DNA from: Tenacibaculum lutimaris
GTDB lineage: Bacteria; Bacteroidota; Bacteroidia; Flavobacteriales; Flavobacteriaceae
Length of the DNA: 64,000 nucleotides
Direction: 5' to 3'
Assembly: GCF_003610735.1 (NCBI RefSeq)
Contig: NZ_RAQM01000012.1
Span: 1-64,000, forward strand
Shown: piece after piece, positions 1 through 6,992 of the stretch
How positions within the stretch are numbered: the stretch's first letter is position 1
Layout of the letters: each line of letters opens with the position of its first letter
The notes under the pieces: model-generated
What the model was told of the DNA's origin: nothing
Databases searched by the model: none
Seen by the model: the letters and a program-made list of their open reading frames with translations, nothing else
Program-made: the position numbers and the translations under genes

Positions 1-81
1 TGACGAAATCTAGGTTTCAACGTATAACATAACCTTACTCTACGCTTTTTTCTTTCTGATTTATATTACTAAATTTAAACA

Positions 82-222
82 ATTGCTAACTTAAGACGTG
101 TATAATGCATTGCTTGTTCCTGGTGTACTTGGAATAATTTATAGACACGCCAAAGTTCTAGTTTCTTTTACTAACTTTAACCTGACCAACGCAACGACAT
201 CATACACAAACACGTTGTGTGT
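82..222. repeat. Long imperfect palindrome upstream of the first gene
   Basis: An arm at 98-113 (GTGTATAATGCATTGC) is matched by the reverse complement of 191-207, with one substitution pair and a one-base bulge. A further short hairpin, ACACAA (204-209) with TTGTGT (215-220), closes the right side. The stretch lacks an open frame. From memory, similar palindromes ending in ACGTTGTGTG lie between accessory genes in other Flavobacteriia. Canonical integron attC end sequences were not found, so its class is unknown. Confidence 0.45.
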
Positions 223-266
223 AATTAGACGAACCACATAGAACTAATAATTCAATTAAAATCAAA

Positions 267-968
267 GTGAGCATATTCTCTTATCATTTAGTCGAACTTC
301 CCTTTTTTGATGCGGTAAAAAGAATATTCTCGAATCCTATCTCCAAAAACACAAAAGGACTAATTCATTCGGAATATATGACAGCAATGACACTAGGTTC
401 ACCAATCTTTTCTCCCTCTAGGTTTTTAATTGGACAAGTAGCAGTTTTTATGCAATGGGAAAATGAAGCTGCACTTAAAAACTATTTAGAACAAAACAGT
501 TTTGGAAGAATCCTGGCAAAAGGTTGGCATGTACGTTTGTCTTTTGTTAGAGAATGGGGAAAGTTTAGTGGGTTCAAAATACCTAATCATAAAGACGAAT
601 TAGATAGTCCGAACTCTCCTGTAGTTGCTGTTACAATAGCAAGAATGAAACCTTTTGCAGTTCCTAGATTTATACATTGGGGCAGACCGGTTGAAAAACT
701 TGTTAGAGATCACCCAGGAACAACTCTCTCATTGGCTTCAGTTAAATTTCCCAACACAGTATCGACCTTTTCAATTTGGAAGACTGAAAAAGAAATGACT
801 GATATGGTTCGTGGTCATAGTGAAGTTGAAAAACCGAAAAGGCATTCGGACGCAATGAAAGAAAGAAAAAGAAAGGATTTCCATTTTGAGTTTACCACTC
901 TTAGGTTTAAACCTTTATCAGAATTTGGAAAGTGGAAAGGTCAATCCAACTTTATTCCTAACATATAA
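267..968 (+). CDS. CrtA-like (spheroidene monooxygenase family) protein
   Basis: A 233-residue soluble protein starting at GTG. The early GQVAVFMQWENE stretch, the central FAVPRFIHWGRPVEKLV and TVSTFSIWKTEKEM segments, and the C-terminal H-x3-MKERKRKDFHFEFTTLRFKP match what I recall of the CrtA family. CrtA itself is a heme-containing carotenoid 2-monooxygenase of purple bacteria. No carotenoid gene is nearby, so the substrate is unknown and the carotenoid role should not be assumed. The next gene begins only 11 bases downstream, so the two are probably co-transcribed. Family assignment is from motif memory without a search. Confidence 0.55.
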   Translation: MSIFSYHLVELPFFDAVKRIFSNPISKNTKGLIHSEYMTAMTLGSPIFSPSRFLIGQVAVFMQWENEAALKNYLEQNSFGRILAKGWHVRLSFVREWGKFSGFKIPNHKDELDSPNSPVVAVTIARMKPFAVPRFIHWGRPVEKLVRDHPGTTLSLASVKFPNTVSTFSIWKTEKEMTDMVRGHSEVEKPKRHSDAMKERKRKDFHFEFTTLRFKPLSEFGKWKGQSNFIPNI

Positions 969-979
969 TATAGGCAATA

Positions 980-1844
980 ATGGGGATAGCCAAAAAAAAT
1001 CAGAACATACAAGATTGGATTACTCAACAATGGGTTATCCTTTTCGGAAAAAAAAATTGACACTTTAAAATTCAAATGGCTTATAGGACCATTTGGAGAA
1101 ACTCATGGAATCGGGATTAAATTTATTGACCAATTAGCAAAAAATGAAAACTTGGTTGTCGAGAGTCAAAAAAAGGATAAGGGATTATTAGATTCAATTA
1201 AACATTTAAGGCTACCAAAGACTGATTTTCAAAGACTATCTCCAGATGTAATAGACTTCTATGAAAACACTTCAAATTACGATCTACTCCTTAAAGCAAA
1301 ATGGAATCCAATATTCAAAGTTTTTGGCTCCTTGGTCAGAATGATTTTCAGTAATAGAATTGAACAATTGAATGTTCCAACTCAAAACTTAGAAAATGGA
1401 TTAGAGCTAACTAACGAAATAATTAAACTAATTGATTCAAAAACTAATGAAGTCAAAAGAACTATCTGGCTTAGAACCTTTAAGTCGACAGGTCAAGTAG
1501 TTTATTCAGGAGTTTATGAAACTTGTTCTTTACCAAATAAAGAAACTTGCATCAAAGCCGTTTTTCCTTTACCAAATGGCAATGCCTCTGTAATTTTATC
1601 TCCTAAAGTTGGTGAGAAAGGTGAACTCATTTTGGATTCATCCGGACAAAAAATTGGGGATAGTGGATTTTATTTTTTGCTTAGGGATTCAAAAGGTCAA
1701 TTATGGACAAAATTTATCAAGTCATTTAAAGACAAGTTAGTCGTAAGTAGCGTAAATAATAAAATTACCGCAACGCAAACTTTGACTTTGTGGAATTTAA
1801 AAGTTCTCAAATTTGAATATGACATAAAAAAACACATTAAATAA
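980..1844 (+). pseudogene. Uncharacterised conserved protein, frameshifted at an A9 run
   Basis: Reading from ATG 980 gives MGIAKKNQNIQDWITQQWVI and on to LFGKK, then TGA at 1058-1060. The frame that is open from 990 to 1844 continues as IDTLKFKWLIGPFGETHGIG and has no ATG before the TTG at 1152. The two join smoothly at the run of nine A at 1048-1056: eight A would give one protein of about 287 residues. The long part has FYENTSNY, RIEQLNVP and VFPLPNGNA motifs that I recall from an uncharacterised family in Actinobacteria and others. It could be a decayed gene, a phase-variable gene, programmed slippage or a sequencing error. If the A9 is real, translation could also begin at TTG 1152, giving a shortened 230-residue product. 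Confidence 0.6.
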
Positions 1845-1855
1845 TAGTACTTTTT

Positions 1856-1969
1856 AGGACAATTGAATATCAGAAAGAAAATCCTATAGATGAAAAATTA
1901 GCTACACAACTTTACACCCAAACAATAACCTACGAATATCAAAATTTCAATACCGCATTAAACAGTTAA
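1856..1969 (+). pseudogene. Possible 3' remnant of a lost gene
   Basis: A frame with protein-like composition (RTIEYQKENPIDEKLATQLY, then TQTITYEYQNFNTALNS) ends at TAA 1967-1969. It has no start codon of its own and follows directly on the frameshifted gene in another frame. It looks like the tail of a gene whose front has been deleted, but at under 40 codons it could be chance. Confidence 0.25.
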
Positions 1970-2035
1970 TCATTCAGTAAAACAAGCGAATTAACATTCT
2001 TAAAATAATTTTCACATAATTTTACAATAATTAAA

Positions 2036-2066
2036 TTGCACACAATTTAATTGTGCGATATATTTG
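2036..2066 (+). promoter_or_regulatory. ohrR promoter
   Basis: TTG at 2036-2038 and TATATTTG at 2059-2066 are separated by 20 bases. This matches the Bacteroidota primary-sigma promoter (TTG, about 19-21 bases, TAnnTTTG). It places the transcript start about 17 bases before ATG 2089. Confidence 0.7.
2041..2055. promoter_or_regulatory. OhrR operator palindrome
   Basis: CACAATTTAATTGTG is a perfect inverted repeat with 7-base arms around a central T. It lies in the spacer of the ohrR promoter. Known OhrR operators carry the same ACAATT/AATTGT core, so OhrR bound here should block RNA polymerase until an organic peroxide oxidises it. Confidence 0.75.
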
Positions 2067-2088
2067 TGCCGTTATTTATAAGTCAATT

Positions 2089-2535
2089 ATGTCAGAACAA
2101 TTAAAATTAACCAATCAAGTATGCTTTCCGGTTTATACGCTAGCGAAAGAAGTAATTAGTTTATACCGTCCCATACTAAAAAAGCTAGATTTAACATATC
2201 CTCAATATTTAGTAATGTTAGTTTTATGGGAAGAAGGTGATCAAAGTGTATCAGAAATAGGTTCTAAACTTAATTTGGACAGTGGTACCCTTACTCCTTT
2301 GCTTAAAAGGTTAGAGCATAAAAAACTTATAGAAAGAAAAAGAGAGATAACGGACGAACGCGTTGTGAAAATTAATTTAACAGAACTGGGGGAAAATATC
2401 CAAGAAAAAGCAGAATGTGTTCCTGGTCAAATTATGACTTCTCTAAATATTTCTGTTGACAAATTAACAGAACTCAAAAATATAATAGAACATATATTAA
2501 ATCAGATTAATGGAAAAAATAAAACCAATTTATAA
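2089..2535 (+). CDS. ohrR: OhrR, organic-peroxide-sensing MarR-family repressor
   Basis: A 148-residue winged-helix regulator. The N-terminus NQVCFPVYTLAKEV and LTYPQYLVMLVLWE is the OhrR signature. Cys12 is the peroxide-sensing cysteine, with the paired YP tyrosine region present. HTH is around residues 50-75 (SVSEIGSKLNLDSGTLTPLL) followed by a wing with DERVV. The ATG at 2089 is chosen over an upstream GTG at 2053, because that GTG lies inside the operator and the -7 element. Its end overlaps ohr by 26 bases, suggesting translational coupling. Confidence 0.9.
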   Translation: MSEQLKLTNQVCFPVYTLAKEVISLYRPILKKLDLTYPQYLVMLVLWEEGDQSVSEIGSKLNLDSGTLTPLLKRLEHKKLIERKREITDERVVKINLTELGENIQEKAECVPGQIMTSLNISVDKLTELKNIIEHILNQINGKNKTNL

Positions 2536-2941
2536 TATCAGCGCCAAAGCAACTGGCGGAAGAAACGGACATGTAAAAAGTGAAAACGGAGTTTTAGAAC
2601 TTGATGTTAGACATCCTAAAGCGCTGGGAGGAGCTAATGACGATTATCCAAATCCTGAAATGCTTTTTGCAGCAGGATATTCAGCTTGTTTTGATAGTGC
2701 GTTAAACTTAGTCATCAAAAAATCTAAAATTAATACTGGTACAACTACTGTCAAAGCAACAGTAAGTATTGGTCAAATAGAAAATGGTGGTTTTGGACTT
2801 GCAGCAGCATTAGATGTAAATATTCCTGATGTTTCTTTAGAAGAAGCAAAAGCCTTAACCGAAAAAGCTCATCAAGTTTGTCCTTACTCAAATGCTACAA
2901 GAGGAAATATTGAAGTAAAATTAAATACAACAAATAATTAA
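2510..2941 (+). CDS. ohr: Ohr, organic hydroperoxide reductase
   Basis: A 143-residue OsmC/Ohr-fold thiol peroxidase that reduces organic hydroperoxides. Catalytic residues fall exactly where the family has them: Arg18, Glu50, Cys60 (GYSACFD) and Cys124 (VCPYS). The length is usual. It overlaps the end of ohrR, so it is expressed from the same peroxide-inducible promoter. The adjacent nitroreductase likely belongs to the same transcript. Confidence 0.95.
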   Translation: MEKIKPIYNISAKATGGRNGHVKSENGVLELDVRHPKALGGANDDYPNPEMLFAAGYSACFDSALNLVIKKSKINTGTTTVKATVSIGQIENGGFGLAAALDVNIPDVSLEEAKALTEKAHQVCPYSNATRGNIEVKLNTTNN

Positions 2942-2952
2942 ATATTAATATA

Positions 2953-3588
2953 ATGTCATTAATAGAAAATCTTAACTGGAGACATGCTGTAAAAGCTTTT
3001 GATCCAAATAAAAAAGTAAGTGAAGAAAATATTGAAAAAATTATTGAAGCTGCTAGATTAGCACCAACCTCATCGGGGTTACAACAATTTAGAGTTATTT
3101 CAATATCAAATCAGGAGGTTAAAGAAAAGTTAGTACAAGGAGCTTTAAACCCTGATTCTATGAAAGACTGTTCGCATGTGTTAGTTTTTGCTGCTTGGGA
3201 CAACTATACAGAGGAAAGAATAGACAAAGTGTTCGACTATACTACAGACGAAAGAGGATTACCTAGAGGTAGATTTAGTAGCTATACGGACATGCTTAAA
3301 AAAGTATATTTAGATCTTCCTGACGAAGTTAATTTTGCACACACATCAAGACAAACTTATATTGCTTTAGGGTTAGCTTTGGCACAAGCTGCAGAGTTAA
3401 AAGTAGACACTTGTCCTGCTGAAGGATTTGACAATAAAGTAGTTGATGAAGTTTTAGAATTAGATAAAATGGGCTTAAAAAGTGTATCACTAATGTACAT
3501 TGGTTATACCGACGATGAAAAGGACTGGATTAAACCAATGAAAAAAGTTAGAATTCCTAGAGATGAATTCGTTATTGATGTAAAATAG
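2953..3588 (+). CDS. NAD(P)H-dependent nitroreductase-family oxidoreductase
   Basis: A 211-residue FMN-dependent nitroreductase fold, NfsB-like. The N-terminal RHAVKAFDPNKKVSEENIEKI and the flavin-binding ARLAPTSSGLQQFRVI segment are typical, as is the C-terminal GLKSVSLMYIGY. It begins 11 bases after ohr and probably sits in the same operon, so a role in detoxifying electrophiles or quinones during oxidative stress is plausible. The actual substrate cannot be read from sequence. A strong terminator follows. Confidence 0.85.
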   Translation: MSLIENLNWRHAVKAFDPNKKVSEENIEKIIEAARLAPTSSGLQQFRVISISNQEVKEKLVQGALNPDSMKDCSHVLVFAAWDNYTEERIDKVFDYTTDERGLPRGRFSSYTDMLKKVYLDLPDEVNFAHTSRQTYIALGLALAQAAELKVDTCPAEGFDNKVVDEVLELDKMGLKSVSLMYIGYTDDEKDWIKPMKKVRIPRDEFVIDVK

Positions 3589-3633
3589 TACAGCAATAAA
3601 CACTGTTTTATTAAAAAAGTAAAACACTCAACA

Positions 3634-3683
3634 AAATGCTTTTCTTACAGCTTTGTCTGTTTATAGAAAAGCATTTGTTTTTT
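3634..3683 (+). terminator. Intrinsic terminator of the ohrR-ohr-nitroreductase unit
   Basis: A perfect 12-bp stem (AAATGCTTTTCT at 3634-3645 with AGAAAAGCATTT at 3665-3676) is followed by a run of T from 3678. Confidence 0.8.
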
Positions 3684-3700
3684 AATTAACGTAAAATCCA

Positions 3701-3722
3701 TACTTCATTTTAAAATGAAGTA
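3701..3722. promoter_or_regulatory. 22-bp perfect palindrome, possible operator
   Basis: The half-site TACTTCATTTT is followed by its exact reverse complement, with no spacer, 49 bases upstream of the next ATG. A near-consensus -7 element (TACTTTTA) lies at about 3740-3747. Its length and symmetry, without a T-run, suggest a dimeric repressor site rather than a terminator. Confidence 0.5.
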
Positions 3723-3771
3723 GAATATAAAAGCGTCATGTACTTTTAACTCTAACAAACAATAAGTAACT

Positions 3772-3999
3772 ATGAACGCTATAGAAAATATACTATTCAA
3801 TAGAAAAAAACGTTCTTTTGCTCATCAATGTTTAGATTGGAGTGAAAGAAAGCGTCATATTGCAGGAGCATTAGGTGCTTCTCTTCTCGAAGCAATGATT
3901 AAAAAAGATTGGTTACGTAAAAAAACAAACTCTAGAGAAGTTATTATTACCTCTATTGGTAGAATAGAATTAAAAAATAGGCTAAATTTAGAGGTGTAA
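3772..3999 (+). CDS. Stand-alone ArsR-type regulator C-terminal module
   Basis: A 75-residue protein. The segment CLDWSERKRHIAGALGASLL, followed by EAMIKKDWLRKK and TSIGRIEL, matches the C-terminal half of large ArsR-family regulators, where the usual wording is DWSERR-HIAGALGAALLE with a later LTPAGR. The N-terminal HTH is absent, and no HTH-coding frame is visible upstream because that space holds a terminator and a 22-bp palindrome. It may be a truncated regulator or an independent small protein. Fifteen bases separate it from the next gene. Confidence 0.55.
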   Translation: MNAIENILFNRKKRSFAHQCLDWSERKRHIAGALGASLLEAMIKKDWLRKKTNSREVIITSIGRIELKNRLNLEV

Positions 4000-4013
4000 A
4001 AATATCATTACCC

Positions 4014-4691
4014 TTGAATAAGCTACTCTACATACTACTCTTTTTTCAACTTTCTGTTCAATCACAACAAATATTATTTGTTGGAAATAGTTTAACCTAT
4101 ACGAACAATATGCCTAAAATGTTAGAGTATATCGGAAAACAACAAGGAATTACTATTAAAACCAAAAGCTTATGTTTTCCTAACTATGCTATTATTGATC
4201 ATATTAACGACGGAAAACTTCAAAAACTATTAGCAAAAAAACAATTTGACTATCTAATTGTTCAACAAGGTCCTTCCTCACAAGCAGAAGGAAGAAGAAT
4301 GCTAATACAAGACGGAGCGACAATAAGAGCTCTTTGTGAGCAATACAACACTAAACTTAGTTACTTTATGGTATGGCCATCCGTTAGATATTACCATACT
4401 TTTGATAAAGTAATAGAGAATCACAAATTTGCTACCAAACAGAACGATGCTTTTTTGTTTCCTGTGGGAAATATATGGAAAGAATATAACACTTATAAAG
4501 GTAAAGAGTCTTTATATAGTCTGGATAACTTCCATCCTTCTACTGCTGGAAGTTTTGTAGCTGCTCTTACTATTTTTCATCAATTATATCCAACAAAAAA
4601 CCTTCAACAACTCCCTTTTAAAAAATATAAAAAATGGGTAGCTGATGAAGATTCTTTTATATTAATTAAACAATTAATTCTTAAAGAATAA
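4014..4691 (+). CDS. Secreted SGNH/GDSL-family hydrolase
   Basis: A 225-residue protein with a signal peptide (about residues 1-17) and the SGNH blocks: block I GNSLTYT with the nucleophile Ser26, and block V SLDNFHPSTAG with Asp171 and His174. Start is TTG at 4014; no in-frame ATG gives a signal peptide. The family hydrolyses esters of carbohydrates or lipids, and no substrate is evident. It lies close behind the small ArsR-like gene and probably shares its transcript. Confidence 0.75.
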   Translation: MNKLLYILLFFQLSVQSQQILFVGNSLTYTNNMPKMLEYIGKQQGITIKTKSLCFPNYAIIDHINDGKLQKLLAKKQFDYLIVQQGPSSQAEGRRMLIQDGATIRALCEQYNTKLSYFMVWPSVRYYHTFDKVIENHKFATKQNDAFLFPVGNIWKEYNTYKGKESLYSLDNFHPSTAGSFVAALTIFHQLYPTKNLQQLPFKKYKKWVADEDSFILIKQLILKE

Positions 4692-4778
4692 ATTATGACG
4701 AGTCTCTTTATAAATCTTGCCTAAGTATGATTTTAAATAGTATAAAATTGTACTTTTACATAGTATAAATTAACAAGA

Positions 4779-5426
4779 ATGGCACACGATTTAAGTGACT
4801 ATAGAAAATCTTACGAAAAAAGAGAGTTACTAGAGGATAACTGTCCTGAAAATCCTATTGAATTATTTAGAGATTGGTTTTTTACTGCAGATGAATCTGA
4901 GTTAGTAGATGAAGCAAACGCTATGACAATTGCATCTATTGGATTAGATGGTTTTCCAAAAAGTAGAGTTGTTTTATTAAAGAAATATACATGGGAAGGT
5001 TTTATTTTTTATACCAACTACAATTCAGAAAAAGGAAAGGCTATTTTAAACAACAACCATGTGTGTTTGTCATTTTTCTGGTCTAGTTTAGAGCAACAAA
5101 TTATTATTAAAGGGAAAGCTGAAAAACTTGCCGAGAATTTATCTGATGGTTATTTTGAATCGAGACCAGACGGAAGTAAATTAGGTGCTTGGGCTTCTAA
5201 CCAAAGTGAAGTAGTGACTTCTCGTAATGAGCTAGATAACAATCTTGCTTCCTTTGAAAGAAAGTTTGAAAATCAAGACATACCTAGGCCCAAACATTGG
5301 GGTGGTTTTCTAGTTAAACCTGTTTCTATTGAGTTTTGGCAAGGGCGTCCAAACCGTATGCACGACCGCATTCGATACACTTTACAAAAAGATTTTTCTT
5401 GGAAACTTGAACGTTTAGCTCCTTAG
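4779..5426 (+). CDS. pdxH: Pyridoxamine 5'-phosphate oxidase
   Basis: A 215-residue FMN enzyme that makes pyridoxal 5'-phosphate from PNP or PMP. Visible family blocks are AMTIASIGLDGFPKSRVVLLK, FIFYTNYNSEKG (FMN binding), SKLGAWASNQS and the C-terminal signature VKPVSIEFWQGRPNRMHDR with RYT. Full length. It precedes sixA by 29 bases. Confidence 0.95.
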   Translation: MAHDLSDYRKSYEKRELLEDNCPENPIELFRDWFFTADESELVDEANAMTIASIGLDGFPKSRVVLLKKYTWEGFIFYTNYNSEKGKAILNNNHVCLSFFWSSLEQQIIIKGKAEKLAENLSDGYFESRPDGSKLGAWASNQSEVVTSRNELDNNLASFERKFENQDIPRPKHWGGFLVKPVSIEFWQGRPNRMHDRIRYTLQKDFSWKLERLAP

Positions 5427-5455
5427 TTTTATATTTACATAGTATTTATATTTGA

Positions 5456-5944
5456 ATGAAAACACTATATATCGTTCGTCACGCTAAATCATCATGGGAG
5501 TATGATAGCGTTAAAGATATTGATAGACCTTTAAAAGAACGTGGTATTAATGATGCCCATCTTTTGTCAAAATACCTAGCTAAGAAAATTAACAAACCTG
5601 ATGTTTTTCTTTCTAGTAGTGCAAATAGAGCGCTGCATACAGCGGTTATTTTTTGTGAAAACTTTGGATATCCGTTGTCAAACCTTAAAATAAAACGTCA
5701 GCTATATAATTTTAGTGATGGTTATTTAGTTAAAACTGTAAAAGCACTTGATGATAGTTTTGATAGTGCCATTGTATTTAGTCATGACCACGGTATTAAT
5801 AGTTTTGTGAACAAATTTGGTAATAAACCTATTGCTCATGTAACTACATGTGGTGTTGTAGGAATTCAGTTTGATACTAAACACTGGAAAGATATTAAGA
5901 AAGGAAGCACTATATTAGTAGAGTTTCCTAAGAACCATAGATAA
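5456..5944 (+). CDS. sixA: SixA-type histidine phosphatase
   Basis: A 162-residue histidine phosphatase. The catalytic RHAKSSW motif is at residues 8-14, and the second active-site histidine lies in VFSHDHGIN. SixA-type proteins remove phosphate from phosphohistidine. It is followed 11 bases later by ppx, an arrangement I recall in Bacteroidota, often with ppk1 nearby; ppk1 is not present here. TATATTTG just before the ATG would put the transcript start inside the gene, so it is not taken as the promoter. Confidence 0.8.
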   Translation: MKTLYIVRHAKSSWEYDSVKDIDRPLKERGINDAHLLSKYLAKKINKPDVFLSSSANRALHTAVIFCENFGYPLSNLKIKRQLYNFSDGYLVKTVKALDDSFDSAIVFSHDHGINSFVNKFGNKPIAHVTTCGVVGIQFDTKHWKDIKKGSTILVEFPKNHR

Positions 5945-5955
5945 ATCTATATATT

Positions 5956-6849
5956 TTGAAAATAAAGAAGTACGGCGCTATTGATATTGGATCTAATGCA
6001 GTAAGGTTATTAGTAGCTAACGTTATTGAAGAAAGAGATAGAGAACCCCAATTTAAAAAATCATCGTTAGTTCGTGTACCTATTCGTTTAGGAGCTGATG
6101 CTTTTGTTTCTGGACGAATTTCAGAAGCAAATACGCAACGAATGATTGATGCAATGCAAGCCTTTAAACTCATCATGAAAATTCATGGAGTTGAGCGATA
6201 TAAAGCTTGTGCTACCTCAGCGATGAGAGAAGCTGAAAATGGTGAAGAAGTTGCTAATTCTATTTTAAAAAATACTGAAGTTAAAATTGATATTATAGAT
6301 GGTAAAAAAGAAGCAGCTATTATATCTTCTACCGATTTAAACCAATTAATAGAATCTGACTCTACTTACTTATATGTTGATGTAGGTGGTGGTAGTACCG
6401 AATTCACCTTATTTTCAAAAGGAAAAATTATTCGTTCTAAATCGTTTAAAATAGGTACCGTACGTTTACTTAACAATAAGAAATCTGAAAACAAAATTCT
6501 TTTTGGTAAAGTACAAAACTGGATTGAAGAAAACACCAGTGATTATAGACGAATTTCTTTAATTGGATCAGGAGGAAATATTAACAAACTCTTTAAAATG
6601 TCTGGAAGAGATATTGGTAAACCTATTTCATACATTTACTTGAATGCTCAATACCAATTCTTAAAAAAAATGAGCTATCAAGAACGTATTTCTGAATTAG
6701 GTTTAAACCCTGATAGAGCCGATGTTATTGTTCCTGCTACAAAAATATACCTATCTGCCATGAAATGGAGTGGAGCCAGAAAAATTTATGTTCCTAAAAT
6801 TGGACTTTCAGACGGAATTATTAAAAGTTTATATTTCAACAAGTTTTAA
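5956..6849 (+). CDS. ppx: Ppx/GppA-family exopolyphosphatase
   Basis: A 297-residue ASKHA-fold phosphatase starting at TTG. Conserved blocks are YGAIDIGSNAVRLLVA (phosphate 1 loop), KACATSAMREAENG, and the phosphate 2 loop YVDVGGGSTEF. It is the short, two-lobe form without a C-terminal HD domain. It hydrolyses polyphosphate or (p)ppGpp; which one is not decidable from sequence. Probably one operon with pdxH and sixA. Confidence 0.85.
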   Translation: MKIKKYGAIDIGSNAVRLLVANVIEERDREPQFKKSSLVRVPIRLGADAFVSGRISEANTQRMIDAMQAFKLIMKIHGVERYKACATSAMREAENGEEVANSILKNTEVKIDIIDGKKEAAIISSTDLNQLIESDSTYLYVDVGGGSTEFTLFSKGKIIRSKSFKIGTVRLLNNKKSENKILFGKVQNWIEENTSDYRRISLIGSGGNINKLFKMSGRDIGKPISYIYLNAQYQFLKKMSYQERISELGLNPDRADVIVPATKIYLSAMKWSGARKIYVPKIGLSDGIIKSLYFNKF

Positions 6850-6888
6850 ACCTTATTTTGTGACTTTCACAGGATAATAGTGTCATAT

Positions 6889-6925
6889 AGTTAGAGTAAT
6901 TTCTTATTTATTAGAAATACTCTAA
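6889..6925. other. Hairpin downstream of ppx
   Basis: TTAGAGTA-ATTTCT pairs with AGAAAT-A-CTCTAA with one offset base. It lies ahead of the T-rich terminator, and may protect the 3' end or aid termination. Confidence 0.4.
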
Positions 6926-6940
6926 CAAAAAATCAAAAAC

Positions 6941-6970
6941 AAAAACCTCGCTGTTGCGAGGTTTTTTTTA
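6941..6970. terminator. Bidirectional terminator between ppx and the DUF389 gene
   Basis: CCTCGC (6946-6951) and GCGAGG (6956-6961) flank a TGTT loop, with A-run before and T-run after. It serves the convergent genes on both sides. Confidence 0.85.
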
Positions 6971-6992
6971 TAATACACAATATATCTTTTTG

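Noticed and set aside
82..222. Canonical integron attC site
   Set aside because: The expected RYYYAAC and GTTRRRY ends were not found, and no integrase is in the window.
886..1068. Open frame of 60 codons
   Set aside because: Overlaps the CrtA-like gene and the front of the frameshifted gene; its residues look unlike a protein.
5447..5454. TATATTTG just before sixA
   Set aside because: The transcript start would fall after the ATG, so it is probably a chance match.
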